Notes: a model not told the origin generated them from the sequence alone. 64,000 nucleotides of DNA from UBA5614 sp034678545 (GCA_034678545.1 JAXDBS010000029.1:62001-126000), one strand, 5' to 3'. Numbered from the stretch's first letter, positions 33,386-42,467 are shown. Numbers and translations are program-made.

Positions 33386-34669
33386 ATGACATCGGAAAAG
33401 CCCCGCCGTTTGCTGCTCTTCGCCTATTTCTACCCGCCCCTGGGCGGACCTGCCGTGCAGCGCCCCTGCAAGACAGTCAAATACCTGGCCCGCCAAGGCT
33501 GGCAAACGGACGTCATCACTGTCGGCGATATCGTCTATCATTCCAGGGACAAATCCCTGCCGGATGAATGCCGGCACAGCAAAGTATTCCGCACTCCATC
33601 CCTCGATCCGATGTACCTGCTCAACAAGCTGCGCTCCCTGCTGCATCTGAACACTGACCGGATATATTTCGGGACCAGTTCTTCCCGCAAGCGCAAGCTC
33701 AAGCATTTCTTCCCCATTGACGACAAGATCGGCTGGGCGCTATTTGCCTATAGGGCCGGCAAAAAAGCTCTGCTCGCCAACCGTTATCTCGCCGTGATGG
33801 TGACCTGCGGTCCCTTTTCCTCCATCCTGGCAGCCCGCAGGATCGCCAAACTGGGCGGGCTCCCCCTCATCCTGGATTACCGCGACCACTGGACCCTCAG
33901 CAATATCGCGGTGCAGCCCAAGGGAGTAGTATACCGCCTGCTGCAACGCCTTGAAAAGAAATGCCTGCAGTCCGCCGGCCTTATCCTGACTGCAACCGGC
34001 CGCATGAAACAGGATCTGATAAGGGAATTCGGAGCGGAACTGGAGGGCAGGATCATGCCCTTCTTCAACGGCTGGGACGAAGAGGATTTTATCGGGAAAA
34101 CCAGGCAACGCACGGCGGATGGCAGGATCCGTATCTGCTATATCGGGGCTTTCTACGGTCAAAGAAGCCTGACTCCCTTGCTGGAAGCTTTTCGGCAGGT
34201 CAGTGCCGGCCTTCCGGATGCGGGCCTGGAATTCTGGTTCATAGGCAACTTCTATCCCGAAACGCACAGGGAAGCCCAAGCCTGCGGCGCTGCCGACAGG
34301 ATCACCTTTATCGGCCAGCAGCCTCATGCCCAGGCGATCCAGCTGATGCTGGACGCTGACATCCTCGTCCTGGTGATCGGAGGGAGTGAGTATAATTGGG
34401 TTCTTTCCGGCAAGCTGTTTGAATACCTGCGCACCCGCCAGCCCATCCTGGCTCTGATCGCCCCCGACAGCGAAGCGGCTGAAATCCTCTCCGCCTGCGG
34501 CCACCGAGACATCTGCCCCATAGATGACGCAAACGCCATCCGAACCTGCCTGGAACAGCTGATTTCCAAACATCGGTCAGGGCAAACCAGCTTTACCATC
34601 CCCATCCAATATGAACGCGGCCAACAGGTTAGGAACCTGGCTGAGCGGCTGCAAAGAATTACTTGTTAA
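33386..34669 (+). CDS. GT4-family glycosyltransferase
   Basis: A 427-residue GT-B enzyme: LLLFAYFYPPLGGPAVQRP (9-27) is the N-terminal acceptor loop, ILDYRDHWTLSNIAVQPKG lies mid-protein, and the donor half has RICYIGAFYGQRSLTPLLEA and WVLSGKLFEYLRTRQPILAL, with Glu in KLFEYL as the conserved donor contact. The type is common for sugar transfer to lipid-linked oligosaccharides. The gene starts six bases after the previous glycosyltransferase and ends at the remains of a transposase, whose frame overlaps its stop by seven bases. Confidence 0.85.
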   Translation: MTSEKPRRLLLFAYFYPPLGGPAVQRPCKTVKYLARQGWQTDVITVGDIVYHSRDKSLPDECRHSKVFRTPSLDPMYLLNKLRSLLHLNTDRIYFGTSSSRKRKLKHFFPIDDKIGWALFAYRAGKKALLANRYLAVMVTCGPFSSILAARRIAKLGGLPLILDYRDHWTLSNIAVQPKGVVYRLLQRLEKKCLQSAGLILTATGRMKQDLIREFGAELEGRIMPFFNGWDEEDFIGKTRQRTADGRIRICYIGAFYGQRSLTPLLEAFRQVSAGLPDAGLEFWFIGNFYPETHREAQACGAADRITFIGQQPHAQAIQLMLDADILVLVIGGSEYNWVLSGKLFEYLRTRQPILALIAPDSEAAEILSACGHRDICPIDDANAIRTCLEQLISKHRSGQTSFTIPIQYERGQQVRNLAERLQRITC

Positions 34670-35091
34670 ACATGAAACATCCTGTTGAGCAAATCATCCA
34701 TTTCAGATGCACAGCTACATCCAGTCTGCCTTGTAGCGCAGATATTAATCTGCCGTGGGCAGGGATATTCATCCCTGTCCCGGTATCCAACTATCACACG
34801 AATCATGTCCATGTTGCCATCGGGCAATCCGTTTTGGAGGACGGAAGTCCTTTCCCCTTGCCAAAAATCACCCAGTCATGGAAAAGGCATTCGTCCACAC
34901 AAATAAAAAAAGCCTTGGGGATATCGGAAAACATTTGGCAGCCTGAATCCTATGACCATGTCATCAGGAACGAAACAGAGCTGGCTTTTTATCTAGAATA
35001 CACTGTAAACAATCCTGTCAGGGCAGGTTTGGTGAAAGTTTGGAAGGATTGGGAATTCAATTGGTTAAATCCGCTGTTTGGAAGTGAATAA
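34663..35091 (+). pseudogene. Decayed REP-associated tyrosine transposase (RAYT, Y1 family)
   Basis: The C-terminal half of the 142-residue frame matches IS200-like RAYT transposases: the HUH-type NHVHV (about 47-51), IWQPESYDHVIRNETELAF (about 90-108) and YTVNNPVRAGLVKVWKDWEF (about 112-131). The N-terminal strands are missing; in their place the frame reads through a REP palindrome (34730-34753 is translated as part of the protein). It is therefore truncated and probably inactive. RAYTs are domesticated single-copy relatives of IS200 that act on REP sequences. It is wedged between two glycosyltransferase genes and flanked by palindromes. Confidence 0.75.
34730..34777. repeat. REP-like palindromes, left side of the RAYT remnant
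   Basis: CTTGTAGC followed by GCAGATATTAATCTGC (ends at 34753) and then CAGGGAT-ATTC-ATCCCTG (34760-34777). The 34730-34753 unit occurs in inverted orientation at 35131-35154 with one mismatch. Confidence 0.7.
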
Positions 35092-35106
35092 GATGTTATT
35101 GGAATC

Positions 35107-35190
35107 CCGGCATGAATATGCCGGAACACAGCAGATAAATATCTGCGCTACAAGGGTAGGATACAGCAAATGAATATCTTCGCTGCAAGG
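35107..35190. repeat. REP-like palindromes and direct repeat, right side of the RAYT remnant
   Basis: CCGGCAT-GAAT-ATGCCGG (35107-35124), then GCAGAT-AAAT-ATCTGC within 35131-35154, the inverted partner of 34730-34753. A diverged direct copy begins 35 bases later (35164-35190, CAGCAAATGAATATC...GCTGCAAGGGG). Its end supplies the AAGGGGAG ribosome site of the next gene. Confidence 0.7.
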
Positions 35191-35195
35191 GGAGA

Positions 35196-36311
35196 ATGAA
35201 AAAAAAGCTTTTGCACATCCAGCTGCTGCCATTGCTGTCCGGGGCTCAGAACGTGATGCTGCACCTGCTGAGCGGGCTTGACGCGGAGGAATTCGAGATT
35301 TGGGTAGCCTGCCGGCCGGATGGGTCTTTGGCGGACGAGGTCAAACAGCGGGGCTGGCATTTCCTGCCTCTGCCCCTGCTGGTGCGTCCCATCTCACCTT
35401 TGGATGCGGTGGTGCTGATCCAGCTGATTCACATTTTCCGCAGGCGCAGGTTTGACATCGTCCATACCCATTCCTCCAAGCCGGGCTTGCTGGGACGCCT
35501 GGCAGCCAGTATGGCACGAGTGCCTCTCATCATACACACCGCCCACGGCGCGCCTTTTTATGAGGGACAGCCTGCAGCCCTGCAAAAATTCTACATGTTG
35601 CTGGAGAAGCTGGGAGCCAGCCTGGGCCATTGGCTGGTCTTCGTCAATCACTACCATAGGGATTTATACCTGCAGCATAAACTGGTCAATCCCAACCGTG
35701 CAGTTACTATCTACAACGCGCTCGAGCCGGAACTGCAGGCCCGGCTGGAAGTGCTCGCCCGCCCTCCGGCCAGGCGGGGTGACATTGTGGTAATCGGCTC
35801 CGTCCTGCGCTTTTCCCGGCAGAAAAACATTGTCATGACGTTCCTGGCCGCTATCCGGGTATGCCTGGCGCGTCAGGACGTAAACTTTATATTTGTCGGC
35901 GACGGTGAGCAGTTTGATCTCTGCCGGCAACTGGTGCAGACCCACGATCTGCAGGACCGGATACTGCTGCCAGGCTGGCAAAGGGATACGGTGGAGTGGC
36001 TGGCCCGCTTCGACGTATTTCTGCTCTACTCGGATTACGAAGGGCTGCCGATGAGCGTCATAGAGGCCATGCTGGCCGGCCTGCCCGTGATCGGCTCGGA
36101 TATTCCAACCATAGCTGAGCTGGTGGACGGACATACAGGCTGGCTGATCCCCGCCGGACAACCGGAGCGTCTGGAAAAGGATTTGCATAAGATCCTGGAC
36201 AACCGCGGCAGCTTTTCCCAAAAAGGTCAGGCCGGGCGGCAGAAAGCGCGGGAACTCTGCTCCTACGAAAATTTCAGGCAGGGCTACCTGGCTCTGTACA
36301 AAGGTGATTAG
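35196..36311 (+). CDS. GT4-family glycosyltransferase
   Basis: A 371-residue GT-B enzyme, similar in plan to capsular and O-antigen transferases: LLPLLSGAQNVMLHLLSGLD (10-29), DIVHTHSSKPGLLGRLAA (about 87-104), VPLIIHTAHG, the donor-domain strand VVIGSVLRFSRQKNIVM, and LLYSDYEGLPMSVIEAMLAG (about 275-294), where Glu282 and Glu289 form the E-x7-E-like motif. It is a complete gene with an AAGGGGAG site that lies inside a REP-like repeat. It begins 105 bases after the transposase remnant and precedes the WecA-type gene. Confidence 0.88.
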   Translation: MKKKLLHIQLLPLLSGAQNVMLHLLSGLDAEEFEIWVACRPDGSLADEVKQRGWHFLPLPLLVRPISPLDAVVLIQLIHIFRRRRFDIVHTHSSKPGLLGRLAASMARVPLIIHTAHGAPFYEGQPAALQKFYMLLEKLGASLGHWLVFVNHYHRDLYLQHKLVNPNRAVTIYNALEPELQARLEVLARPPARRGDIVVIGSVLRFSRQKNIVMTFLAAIRVCLARQDVNFIFVGDGEQFDLCRQLVQTHDLQDRILLPGWQRDTVEWLARFDVFLLYSDYEGLPMSVIEAMLAGLPVIGSDIPTIAELVDGHTGWLIPAGQPERLEKDLHKILDNRGSFSQKGQAGRQKARELCSYENFRQGYLALYKGD

Positions 36312-36313
36312 AC

Positions 36314-37366
36314 TTGATAAGCACGAATCTCTGGTATTTCTTCAGCGTTACTGCTGCGGCCGCAGTGGGAACGCTGATCCTGGCGCCAGTAAATATCCGC
36401 TTCTCCGCCCGGCACAGGATCATGGCCGCTCCCAACGAGCGCAGCATTCATACCAGGCCTGTGCCCACCGCCGGCGGGCTCAGCTTCGGAGTGGTCACTG
36501 TCCTTCTCCAGCTTTACCTGGGCTGGCTCAACCGAGGCCAGGAATACGGCAGCCTGCTGCTCTATCTGGGCCTGGCCAGCACCCTGATCATCGCTCTCGG
36601 CCTGTTTGACGACAAATGCGTCAGCCGGGTCCGCTACAAGCTGGGAGGCGAGATCCTGGCCGGCCTGCTGATGTTCTATGCCGGCTACAGGGTATCCTAT
36701 CTGACCAATCCCTGGGGCGCTGACTTCCAACTGGGCTGGCTATCCCTGCCTGTGACGGTGGCCTGGTTTCTCATTACCATGAACGCCATCAACCTGATCG
36801 ACGGCCTGGACGGCCTGGCTTCCGGCATCGCCTGCATCGTCAGCCTGGTGCTGGCCAGCATCGGCTTCATCACCCGGAATCCGCTGGTCCTGATCCTGAC
36901 CGCTATCCTGCTGGGAACCAACCTGGCTTTTCTCAAGTACAATTTCTATCCCGCCAAGATTTTCATGGGTGACACCGGCAGCCTGCTGATCGGTCTGAAT
37001 ATCGCGGCCGTCTCCACCGCCGGCAATACCACCTTCAAAGGCATCACCACCATGACCCTGATGGTGCCCATCATCGTCCTGGCCGTGCCCATCATCGACA
37101 CCGCCCTTGCCGTGTTCAGGAGAAGCATCCGGGGCGGCAGCATCTTCCGCGCCGACAAGGCGCACCTGCACCACTACCTGCTGAAACTGGGCCTGTCCCA
37201 AAAGGCCATTGCCCTGATCGCCTATTTCATCACCTTCCTGTTCGGGCTGGCTGCCATCGGTTTTTCCCTCAGCTCGCACAAGGTCCTCTTCTCGCTCCTG
37301 GTGGCGTTGCTGGCAGCGCTCGTCATCCTGGCCTATTACCTCATCCACAGGGGATTGAAACCATGA
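36314..37366 (+). CDS. WecA/TagO/MraY-family sugar-1-phosphate transferase
   Basis: A 350-residue inner-membrane protein with about ten helices that starts the glycan by moving a HexNAc-1-phosphate from UDP to undecaprenyl phosphate. Motifs: DD at 99-100 (LFDDKCVSRVRYK), NAINLIDGLDG (157-167), FMGDTGS (217-223) and HLHH (284-287), the full set for UDP-GlcNAc or related donors. The likely start is TTG at 36314 with AAGGTG eight bases upstream, since no ATG occurs until residue 37. MraY is normally in the dcw cluster, so the polysaccharide role is preferred. Overlaps the next gene by ATGA. Confidence 0.9.
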   Translation: MISTNLWYFFSVTAAAAVGTLILAPVNIRFSARHRIMAAPNERSIHTRPVPTAGGLSFGVVTVLLQLYLGWLNRGQEYGSLLLYLGLASTLIIALGLFDDKCVSRVRYKLGGEILAGLLMFYAGYRVSYLTNPWGADFQLGWLSLPVTVAWFLITMNAINLIDGLDGLASGIACIVSLVLASIGFITRNPLVLILTAILLGTNLAFLKYNFYPAKIFMGDTGSLLIGLNIAAVSTAGNTTFKGITTMTLMVPIIVLAVPIIDTALAVFRRSIRGGSIFRADKAHLHHYLLKLGLSQKAIALIAYFITFLFGLAAIGFSLSSHKVLFSLLVALLAALVILAYYLIHRGLKP

Positions 37367-39876
37367 CCTTCTTTTGCGTCAGAAAAACGCCCGCCCTCAT
37401 GATGGCCTTGATCATGATCAGCCTTTACGCCTCCCTGGCCGGCCAGAGGTGGCACACCTACACCAACACCAACCATGTCACGGATATTATAATTACGGAC
37501 AGCAAGATCTACACTGCCACCTGGGGCGGTGTCGTGGAATATGACAAGACCGGCTCCGGAGGGGATAAATCCTTCAGGCCCGCCTACGTCCGCACCATCA
37601 CCAGTGTGGACGGACTGGCTGACAACGATGTCCGCACCCTGGCTTACCAGGAAAGCACCGGCGACCTTTGGGCCGGAACTGCCAGCAGCGGCATCACAAT
37701 AATCAAGCCGACGGGCCTGCTCACACTCAATGTTGCGTCCGGCCAGCTGCCTTCCAACCAGGTGCGCCGCATCGCCGTGTACGGCAGTTACATCTATGTG
37801 GCAACCGATCAGGGCATCAGCCAGTTCTATTACCTGCCGCAGGTCTATATCCCCCTGCCCCTGCACCAGTACAACGAAACCAACACCCAGGGCGGCCTGG
37901 CTGATAACGATGTCCGCGACATCACAGTCTCTGAAAACGGTTACCTCTACTGCGCCACCGCTTCCGGCGTCAGTTTTGTTCACACGGATTCCCTGGACCT
38001 TGATACCGCCTGGCACAACTGGCATGATGAAAACAGCCCTTTGCCTGGTCTGCCTGTACTCTCTCTCAGCGTCAGCGCCAATTATATCGCCATGAACACC
38101 CTGACCTCGGTGCACCGCCACGGCTCCGATCCGTTTGCCAGCGACTGGCACACCTGGACCCGGAACTCCAGCGGCTTGGTGGATAGTGTCTTCACGGTGA
38201 AAATATACGACAATGGCTTAATGCTCCTATCCTACGGAGTCTGGAATGAAGAAACGATGAACCTGACCAGGAAAACACCCCATGTCCTGAGCGTGATTGA
38301 AGGAACAGGCTACGTGGATTTCATCACTCCCCCTGCGGATGAGCCATTGCCGGAATCCTGCATATACCGTTTCATCCTTTATCCTTCCCAGGCTCTGGTT
38401 TATGCCACCTGGGGTCAGGGCACCTTCTGGGATGGCAGCGTGGGTTATTTTCATCTGGAAGACAACTGCATCGGCTTCCAGACCGTCAGCGAGATCGTCG
38501 CCGACGCCAACCACAATCTCTGGCTGGCCAGCGGCTGGCTGGGCGGGGGCATGACCCAAAAGGGCACCCGCGGCGTGAGTAAATGGTCAGATGGCAACTG
38601 GACAACATATACTACGAAGAACAGCCCCCTGCCTAGCGACAACATCCGCAACCTGGCCGTTGACTTCAACAATAAAAAGTGGTTCGGTTCCTGGGACGCT
38701 TCCGGCCAGCCCTACAACTGGCGGTCGGGCGCCGTTGCCTATGACGATGCGGATGAAGCCTGGCAGTGGTACACCCGCACCGGCATCCGCACTTACATTG
38801 AGGCCGACGGCTGGTCGGAGTCGCAGCCCGGCACGCCCACAATCCTCAATAACACAATCGCCGATATTTATGTGGACAGGTCGGGTAACATCCTGATCTC
38901 CAGTTCCGGGGCCGGAATCACTGCCTTTGACCTGAATTACAACCTGCTCGGCACCTTCCAGATGCCGTCCTCCGCCAGCGTCTACCAGTCTGTCTCCTTT
39001 ATCTGCGACAGCGGCAGCCGCTACTTCTTCGGGCTTAATGTGGATGACAAACTCGCCATCTGGGACGATCCTTCCCTGCCCATCGGCAGTGGCGACCACT
39101 GGCTTCCCTCCCTGCCCCCGGACCTGAACAACGGCTTCGTGTACGGCGTGGTGAGCATCCTCAGCGCCTTTGACGAAGAGGAGAACTGGATCGCCACCAG
39201 CAGCGGCCTGTATATGTGGGACGGCACCAACTGGTACAGGTATGACACAGATATCAAACGGCGCAGGTATTCAGGCGGAACCTGGGTGAATGAAACGCTG
39301 TATTACGTGGATGAGGAACGCCTGTTCGGCAGCGTGCGCACCACTCCCACCGCCCTGTTCAAAGACCCCTTCGGGCGCATCTGGATCGGCAGCCTGGAAA
39401 ACGGGCTCACCATGTATGATCCCGATACCGAGCGCTTCACCAATTATTATCAGGGCAATGCGCCCCTGCTCTCCAACTACGTCACCTGCTTCGGTTATGA
39501 CCCCCTTTCAGGCAATCTGCTGATCGGCACCCCCGACGGGCTCAACACGCTCGAGATCGGCATCGAGATCAAAACGCAAAAGCAGTTGAATACGGTCAAA
39601 GCCTTTCCCAATCCCTTCCGCCCGGAACAAGACGGCTTCGTCCGACTGGTCAACCTGCCTTCCCTGTCCATGCCGGCCGGGACAAATGTCTGCCGCATTT
39701 ATGACGCGGCCGGCAGCCTGGTGATCGAACTCAAGGAAAACTACTACGCCCGCTTTGACTGGAACGGGTATAATAAAAACCGCAAAAAGTGCAGCTCCGG
39801 CATCTATTTCTTCGCCGTCACCGCCGCCGACGGCACCACCAAAAAAGGCAAATTCGCCCTCATCCGGTCAGACTGA
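37363..39876 (+). CDS. Exported beta-propeller protein with FlgD-like C-terminal sorting domain
   Basis: An 837-residue exported protein. A signal peptide (about 1-26, ending SLAG/QRW) precedes a long series of two-component-regulator-type propeller blades: DNDVRTLAYQESTGDLWAGT, DNIRNLAVDFNNKKWFGSW, RIWIGSLENGLTMYDPDTE and similar W-x-G units. The last 90 residues hold AFPNPFRPEQ and SSGIYFFAVTA ... GKFALIRS, the FlgD/T9SS type A-like domain used for secretion and surface attachment in related phyla. No kinase part is present, so sensing is not implied. It is translationally coupled to the WecA-type gene (ATGA), an odd pairing for a surface protein. Confidence 0.82.
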   Translation: MTFFCVRKTPALMMALIMISLYASLAGQRWHTYTNTNHVTDIIITDSKIYTATWGGVVEYDKTGSGGDKSFRPAYVRTITSVDGLADNDVRTLAYQESTGDLWAGTASSGITIIKPTGLLTLNVASGQLPSNQVRRIAVYGSYIYVATDQGISQFYYLPQVYIPLPLHQYNETNTQGGLADNDVRDITVSENGYLYCATASGVSFVHTDSLDLDTAWHNWHDENSPLPGLPVLSLSVSANYIAMNTLTSVHRHGSDPFASDWHTWTRNSSGLVDSVFTVKIYDNGLMLLSYGVWNEETMNLTRKTPHVLSVIEGTGYVDFITPPADEPLPESCIYRFILYPSQALVYATWGQGTFWDGSVGYFHLEDNCIGFQTVSEIVADANHNLWLASGWLGGGMTQKGTRGVSKWSDGNWTTYTTKNSPLPSDNIRNLAVDFNNKKWFGSWDASGQPYNWRSGAVAYDDADEAWQWYTRTGIRTYIEADGWSESQPGTPTILNNTIADIYVDRSGNILISSSGAGITAFDLNYNLLGTFQMPSSASVYQSVSFICDSGSRYFFGLNVDDKLAIWDDPSLPIGSGDHWLPSLPPDLNNGFVYGVVSILSAFDEEENWIATSSGLYMWDGTNWYRYDTDIKRRRYSGGTWVNETLYYVDEERLFGSVRTTPTALFKDPFGRIWIGSLENGLTMYDPDTERFTNYYQGNAPLLSNYVTCFGYDPLSGNLLIGTPDGLNTLEIGIEIKTQKQLNTVKAFPNPFRPEQDGFVRLVNLPSLSMPAGTNVCRIYDAAGSLVIELKENYYARFDWNGYNKNRKKCSSGIYFFAVTAADGTTKKGKFALIRSD

Positions 39877-40240
39877 CCCTTCCTCTCCCAAAACCTCTCA
39901 CCCACTTTTCATCTGGGTTTCCGCCACGGCTTGCCACGCGGGATCAGGAGCGCTGGCTTCAGCCGGCAGGTCCACCGTTTTCAAACGGTTTGTTTGCCGA
40001 GACAACCGTACCCTCTGTCTTAAAGACCAGATGAATCCCGTGGTCAGAACGGATAAATCCGATGGTCCATCGGAACGCTGAAGAGAGAAAAGATAGTCCG
40101 GAGGACGTCACATTGTAGCCCGGCTCGTAAGAGCCGGGTATTGGATTACAAAGATGCAGAGTCCGGCAGGACGGCACCATACAGGACTTCCAGCATGTTG
40201 GTGAATGGCTTTGATCAGCCGGCTAAAGGGATTCTCCGGG
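39877..40240. other. Convergent intergenic region
   Basis: A 364-base gap between the converging propeller-protein and amidohydrolase genes. It contains the TTGTAGC-headed hairpin at 40113-40138. No T-tract terminator or RNA gene was seen. Confidence 0.5.
40113..40138. repeat. REP-like hairpin with TTGTAGC head
   Basis: TTGTAGC followed by CCCGGCTC-GTAA-GAGCCGGG (perfect 8-bp stem, 40119-40138). The head TTGTAGC is the same as in the RAYT-flanking unit at 34730, although the stem differs, so it may be a mobilised relative. Confidence 0.5.
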
Positions 40241-41371
40241 TCAGTCCTGCGGGATCACCTGCTTAAGCAGCTGATGCATGACGCTGATCCCGACCGGGAT
40301 GCATTTCTCATCCGGGAGGAACTTGTCCGAGTGCAGGTCATGCGGCTGCTCGCCTACTCCCAGCCAGAACAGGAGGCCGGGATACTGTGAGGTGTAAAAG
40401 CCGAAGTCCTCTCCGGTCATGTAGGTCCCGGATTCCCTGTATTCCACTTTCAGCTTATCGCAAGCGCTGATCAGTTCCTTGTGCAAAGCTTCGTCATTGA
40501 CCACGGGATCATAGTTGCAGAGCAGGTCGAATTTGTATTGGAGCCTGTGCTCAGCCGCCACAGCGGCGGCCAGACGTTCGATCTCGGTATTGATCAGTTC
40601 CCGTACATGCCTGCCGAGGCTGCGGTGGGTGCCCTGCAGCAGGCAGGTGTCCGGAATGATATTGCGGATGGAGCCGCTGCTGAAGCTGCCGATGTTGAAG
40701 ACAACCTGTTCTGAGCCCTGCAGTTCAGAGATCAGCTGGTGGATCCGGCGGCAAAAATCCAATCCGCCCAGCAGGGCGTTCCTGCCGTTTTCCGGAAAGG
40801 CGGCGTGGGCAGCCTGGCCGATGAACCTGATATCGAATTCCTGGGTCATGGCAAAGAAGATGCCGGCCTTGGAAGAGACAGTGTTGACAGGCAGGTGCCC
40901 GTTCACGTGCAGGGCAAAGGCACGGCTGATGGCGTAGGACTGCAGGATGCCCTCGGCCAGGACGGATTCCGCGCCGCCCAGGCCCTCTTCCGCCGGTTGA
41001 AAGAGAAACAGCAGATTGCGCCGGGGCCGCTCTTCCGCCACCCGGTTGATCAGGCCCAGCAGGACTGTCATGTGCACGTCGTGCCCGCACGCGTGCATCA
41101 TGCCCTCGTGTTCGGAAGCAAAGGGAACACCGGTGTTCTCCCTGATCGGCAGGGCGTCCATGTCCGCCCGGAAGAGCAGGTAAGGCCCGCTGCCCTGCGA
41201 ATACTCGGCCACGATGCCGGTGCTGCCGGCCAAAGGATGGATCACCAGGCCCGGCGTCGTCTCGAGCAGTTTCAGCAGCAGTTCCCGGGTTTTAACTTCC
41301 TTAAAAGCCAGCTCCGGGATGCGGTGTAGGTCCTGCCGGATCCTGTACAACTCGTCATTGGAATAGATCAT
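40241..41371 (-). CDS. M20 family metallo-amidohydrolase (M20D)
   Basis: A 376-residue zinc/manganese amidohydrolase that removes an acyl group from an N-acyl amino acid. RADMDALPI (68-76) and MHACGHDVHM (92-101, metal ligands Cys95 and His97) are typical of subfamily M20D; FQPAEEGLGGAE (125-136) contains the catalytic Glu, and TGEDFGFY near the C-terminus is a metal-site loop. The gene lies 21 bases downstream of asd in the same orientation. That makes N-acetyl-diaminopimelate deacetylase (acetyl branch of lysine/DAP synthesis) an attractive role, but hippurate or indole-acetyl-amino-acid hydrolases look the same at this level. Confidence 0.85.
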   Translation of the reverse strand: MIYSNDELYRIRQDLHRIPELAFKEVKTRELLLKLLETTPGLVIHPLAGSTGIVAEYSQGSGPYLLFRADMDALPIRENTGVPFASEHEGMMHACGHDVHMTVLLGLINRVAEERPRRNLLFLFQPAEEGLGGAESVLAEGILQSYAISRAFALHVNGHLPVNTVSSKAGIFFAMTQEFDIRFIGQAAHAAFPENGRNALLGGLDFCRRIHQLISELQGSEQVVFNIGSFSSGSIRNIIPDTCLLQGTHRSLGRHVRELINTEIERLAAAVAAEHRLQYKFDLLCNYDPVVNDEALHKELISACDKLKVEYRESGTYMTGEDFGFYTSQYPGLLFWLGVGEQPHDLHSDKFLPDEKCIPVGISVMHQLLKQVIPQD

Positions 41372-41392
41372 CTTCCTGCCTCAGCCCGGAGT

Positions 41393-42367
41393 TCAGGCCT
41401 TGTTCAGTTCCTGGTGCCGGAGCAGGATGCGGACCGCGTTTGTAGCAGCGCCCAGGCGCACGTTGTGCCCCACATTCCAGAAGGCGAGGGAATGCTCGCC
41501 GGTTCCGTAACGCAGGCGGCAGACGTGGCTGTCGTCTGATTTATTGATCTGGTATGGCGTGATATAGGTGTTGTCATGCAGGACGACCCCGGGCGAAGCT
41601 TGCAATAGTTCGGTTGCCTCCTGCAGGTCAACCTTGGATTCGAACTCGGCATAGACCGCCTCTGAATGTCCGTACAGAACCGGCACCCGCACCGTGGTGG
41701 CGCAGAGTCTGAGTTGCGGCAGGCCCATGATGCGGGAGGTCTCGAACTGCATCTTCTGCTCTTCCTGGCTGTAACCATCATCCTGAAAAACACCGATCTG
41801 GGGGATCACGTTCAGATCAATGCGCTGGGGATAGATGCCCGGATCGTCCAAGCCCTGGCGCTGCTTCTCCAGCGTTGTCACACCCTTGTGACCGCTGCCG
41901 GATACCGACTGGTAAGTGGCCACCACCACCTTGCTGAGGCCGTATTTCTGATGCAGGGGATGCAGCGCCAGCACCAGCTGGATGGTGGAGCAGTTGGGAT
42001 TGGCGATGATGCCGCAGTAGCCCTGCAGCAGGCCGGCGTTGATCTCCGGCACCACCAGCGGGACAGCGGGGTCCCGCCGCCAGGCGGAGGAATTGTCGAT
42101 CACCGTGTTGCCCGCTTCCGCGGCAATCGGAGCGTGAAACTTGGAGATCGCCCCGCCGGCGGACATCAGGATATAATCATACGGCTGCTGCAGCGAGTCC
42201 TCCTGCAGCTTCTTGACCCGCAGGGCGCTGTCGCAGAAATACAGGAGCGTCCCCTCCGAACGTTCGGAGGCGTACAACTCCAGTTCAGCCTCCAGCCCCG
42301 CCTCTTCCAGACAGGTCAGCATCATGCGCCCCACTTCTCCCGTGGCGCCGACGATCGCTATTTTCAT
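41393..42367 (-). CDS. asd: Aspartate-semialdehyde dehydrogenase
   Basis: Reduces aspartyl phosphate to aspartate semialdehyde with NADPH for the lysine/DAP, threonine and methionine branches. The 324 residues begin KIAIVGATGEVGRMML (GATGEVG, 7-13), and the catalytic Cys126 is in NPNCSTIQ. Two adjacent ATG codons exist; the second (42367) has AAAGGA at the better distance. A frame extension upstream (to 42424) has no support. The gene is probably cotranscribed with the M20 amidohydrolase. It is a housekeeping gene separate from the polysaccharide locus. Confidence 0.92.
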   Translation of the reverse strand: MKIAIVGATGEVGRMMLTCLEEAGLEAELELYASERSEGTLLYFCDSALRVKKLQEDSLQQPYDYILMSAGGAISKFHAPIAAEAGNTVIDNSSAWRRDPAVPLVVPEINAGLLQGYCGIIANPNCSTIQLVLALHPLHQKYGLSKVVVATYQSVSGSGHKGVTTLEKQRQGLDDPGIYPQRIDLNVIPQIGVFQDDGYSQEEQKMQFETSRIMGLPQLRLCATTVRVPVLYGHSEAVYAEFESKVDLQEATELLQASPGVVLHDNTYITPYQINKSDDSHVCRLRYGTGEHSLAFWNVGHNVRLGAATNAVRILLRHQELNKA

Positions 42368-42467
42368 CATAGTCCTTTTGTTAATGAGGTTGTTATAACA
42401 GGGACAACGGGGTCCCGTGTGCATTGTTCCCTCCTGCCGCCCGTGCCCGCTTTTGTCAATGCAAAAC

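Noticed and set aside
34663..35091. An intact insertion sequence
   Set aside because: Only the C-terminal part of a Y1 transposase is recognisable, its N-terminus is replaced by palindrome sequence, and no terminal inverted repeats or target duplications frame it.
37363..39876. Propeller protein as a hybrid two-component sensor
   Set aside because: Blades resemble two-component regulator propellers, but no Y_Y_Y domain, transmembrane segment, histidine kinase or response-regulator domain follows; the C-terminus is a FlgD-like tail.
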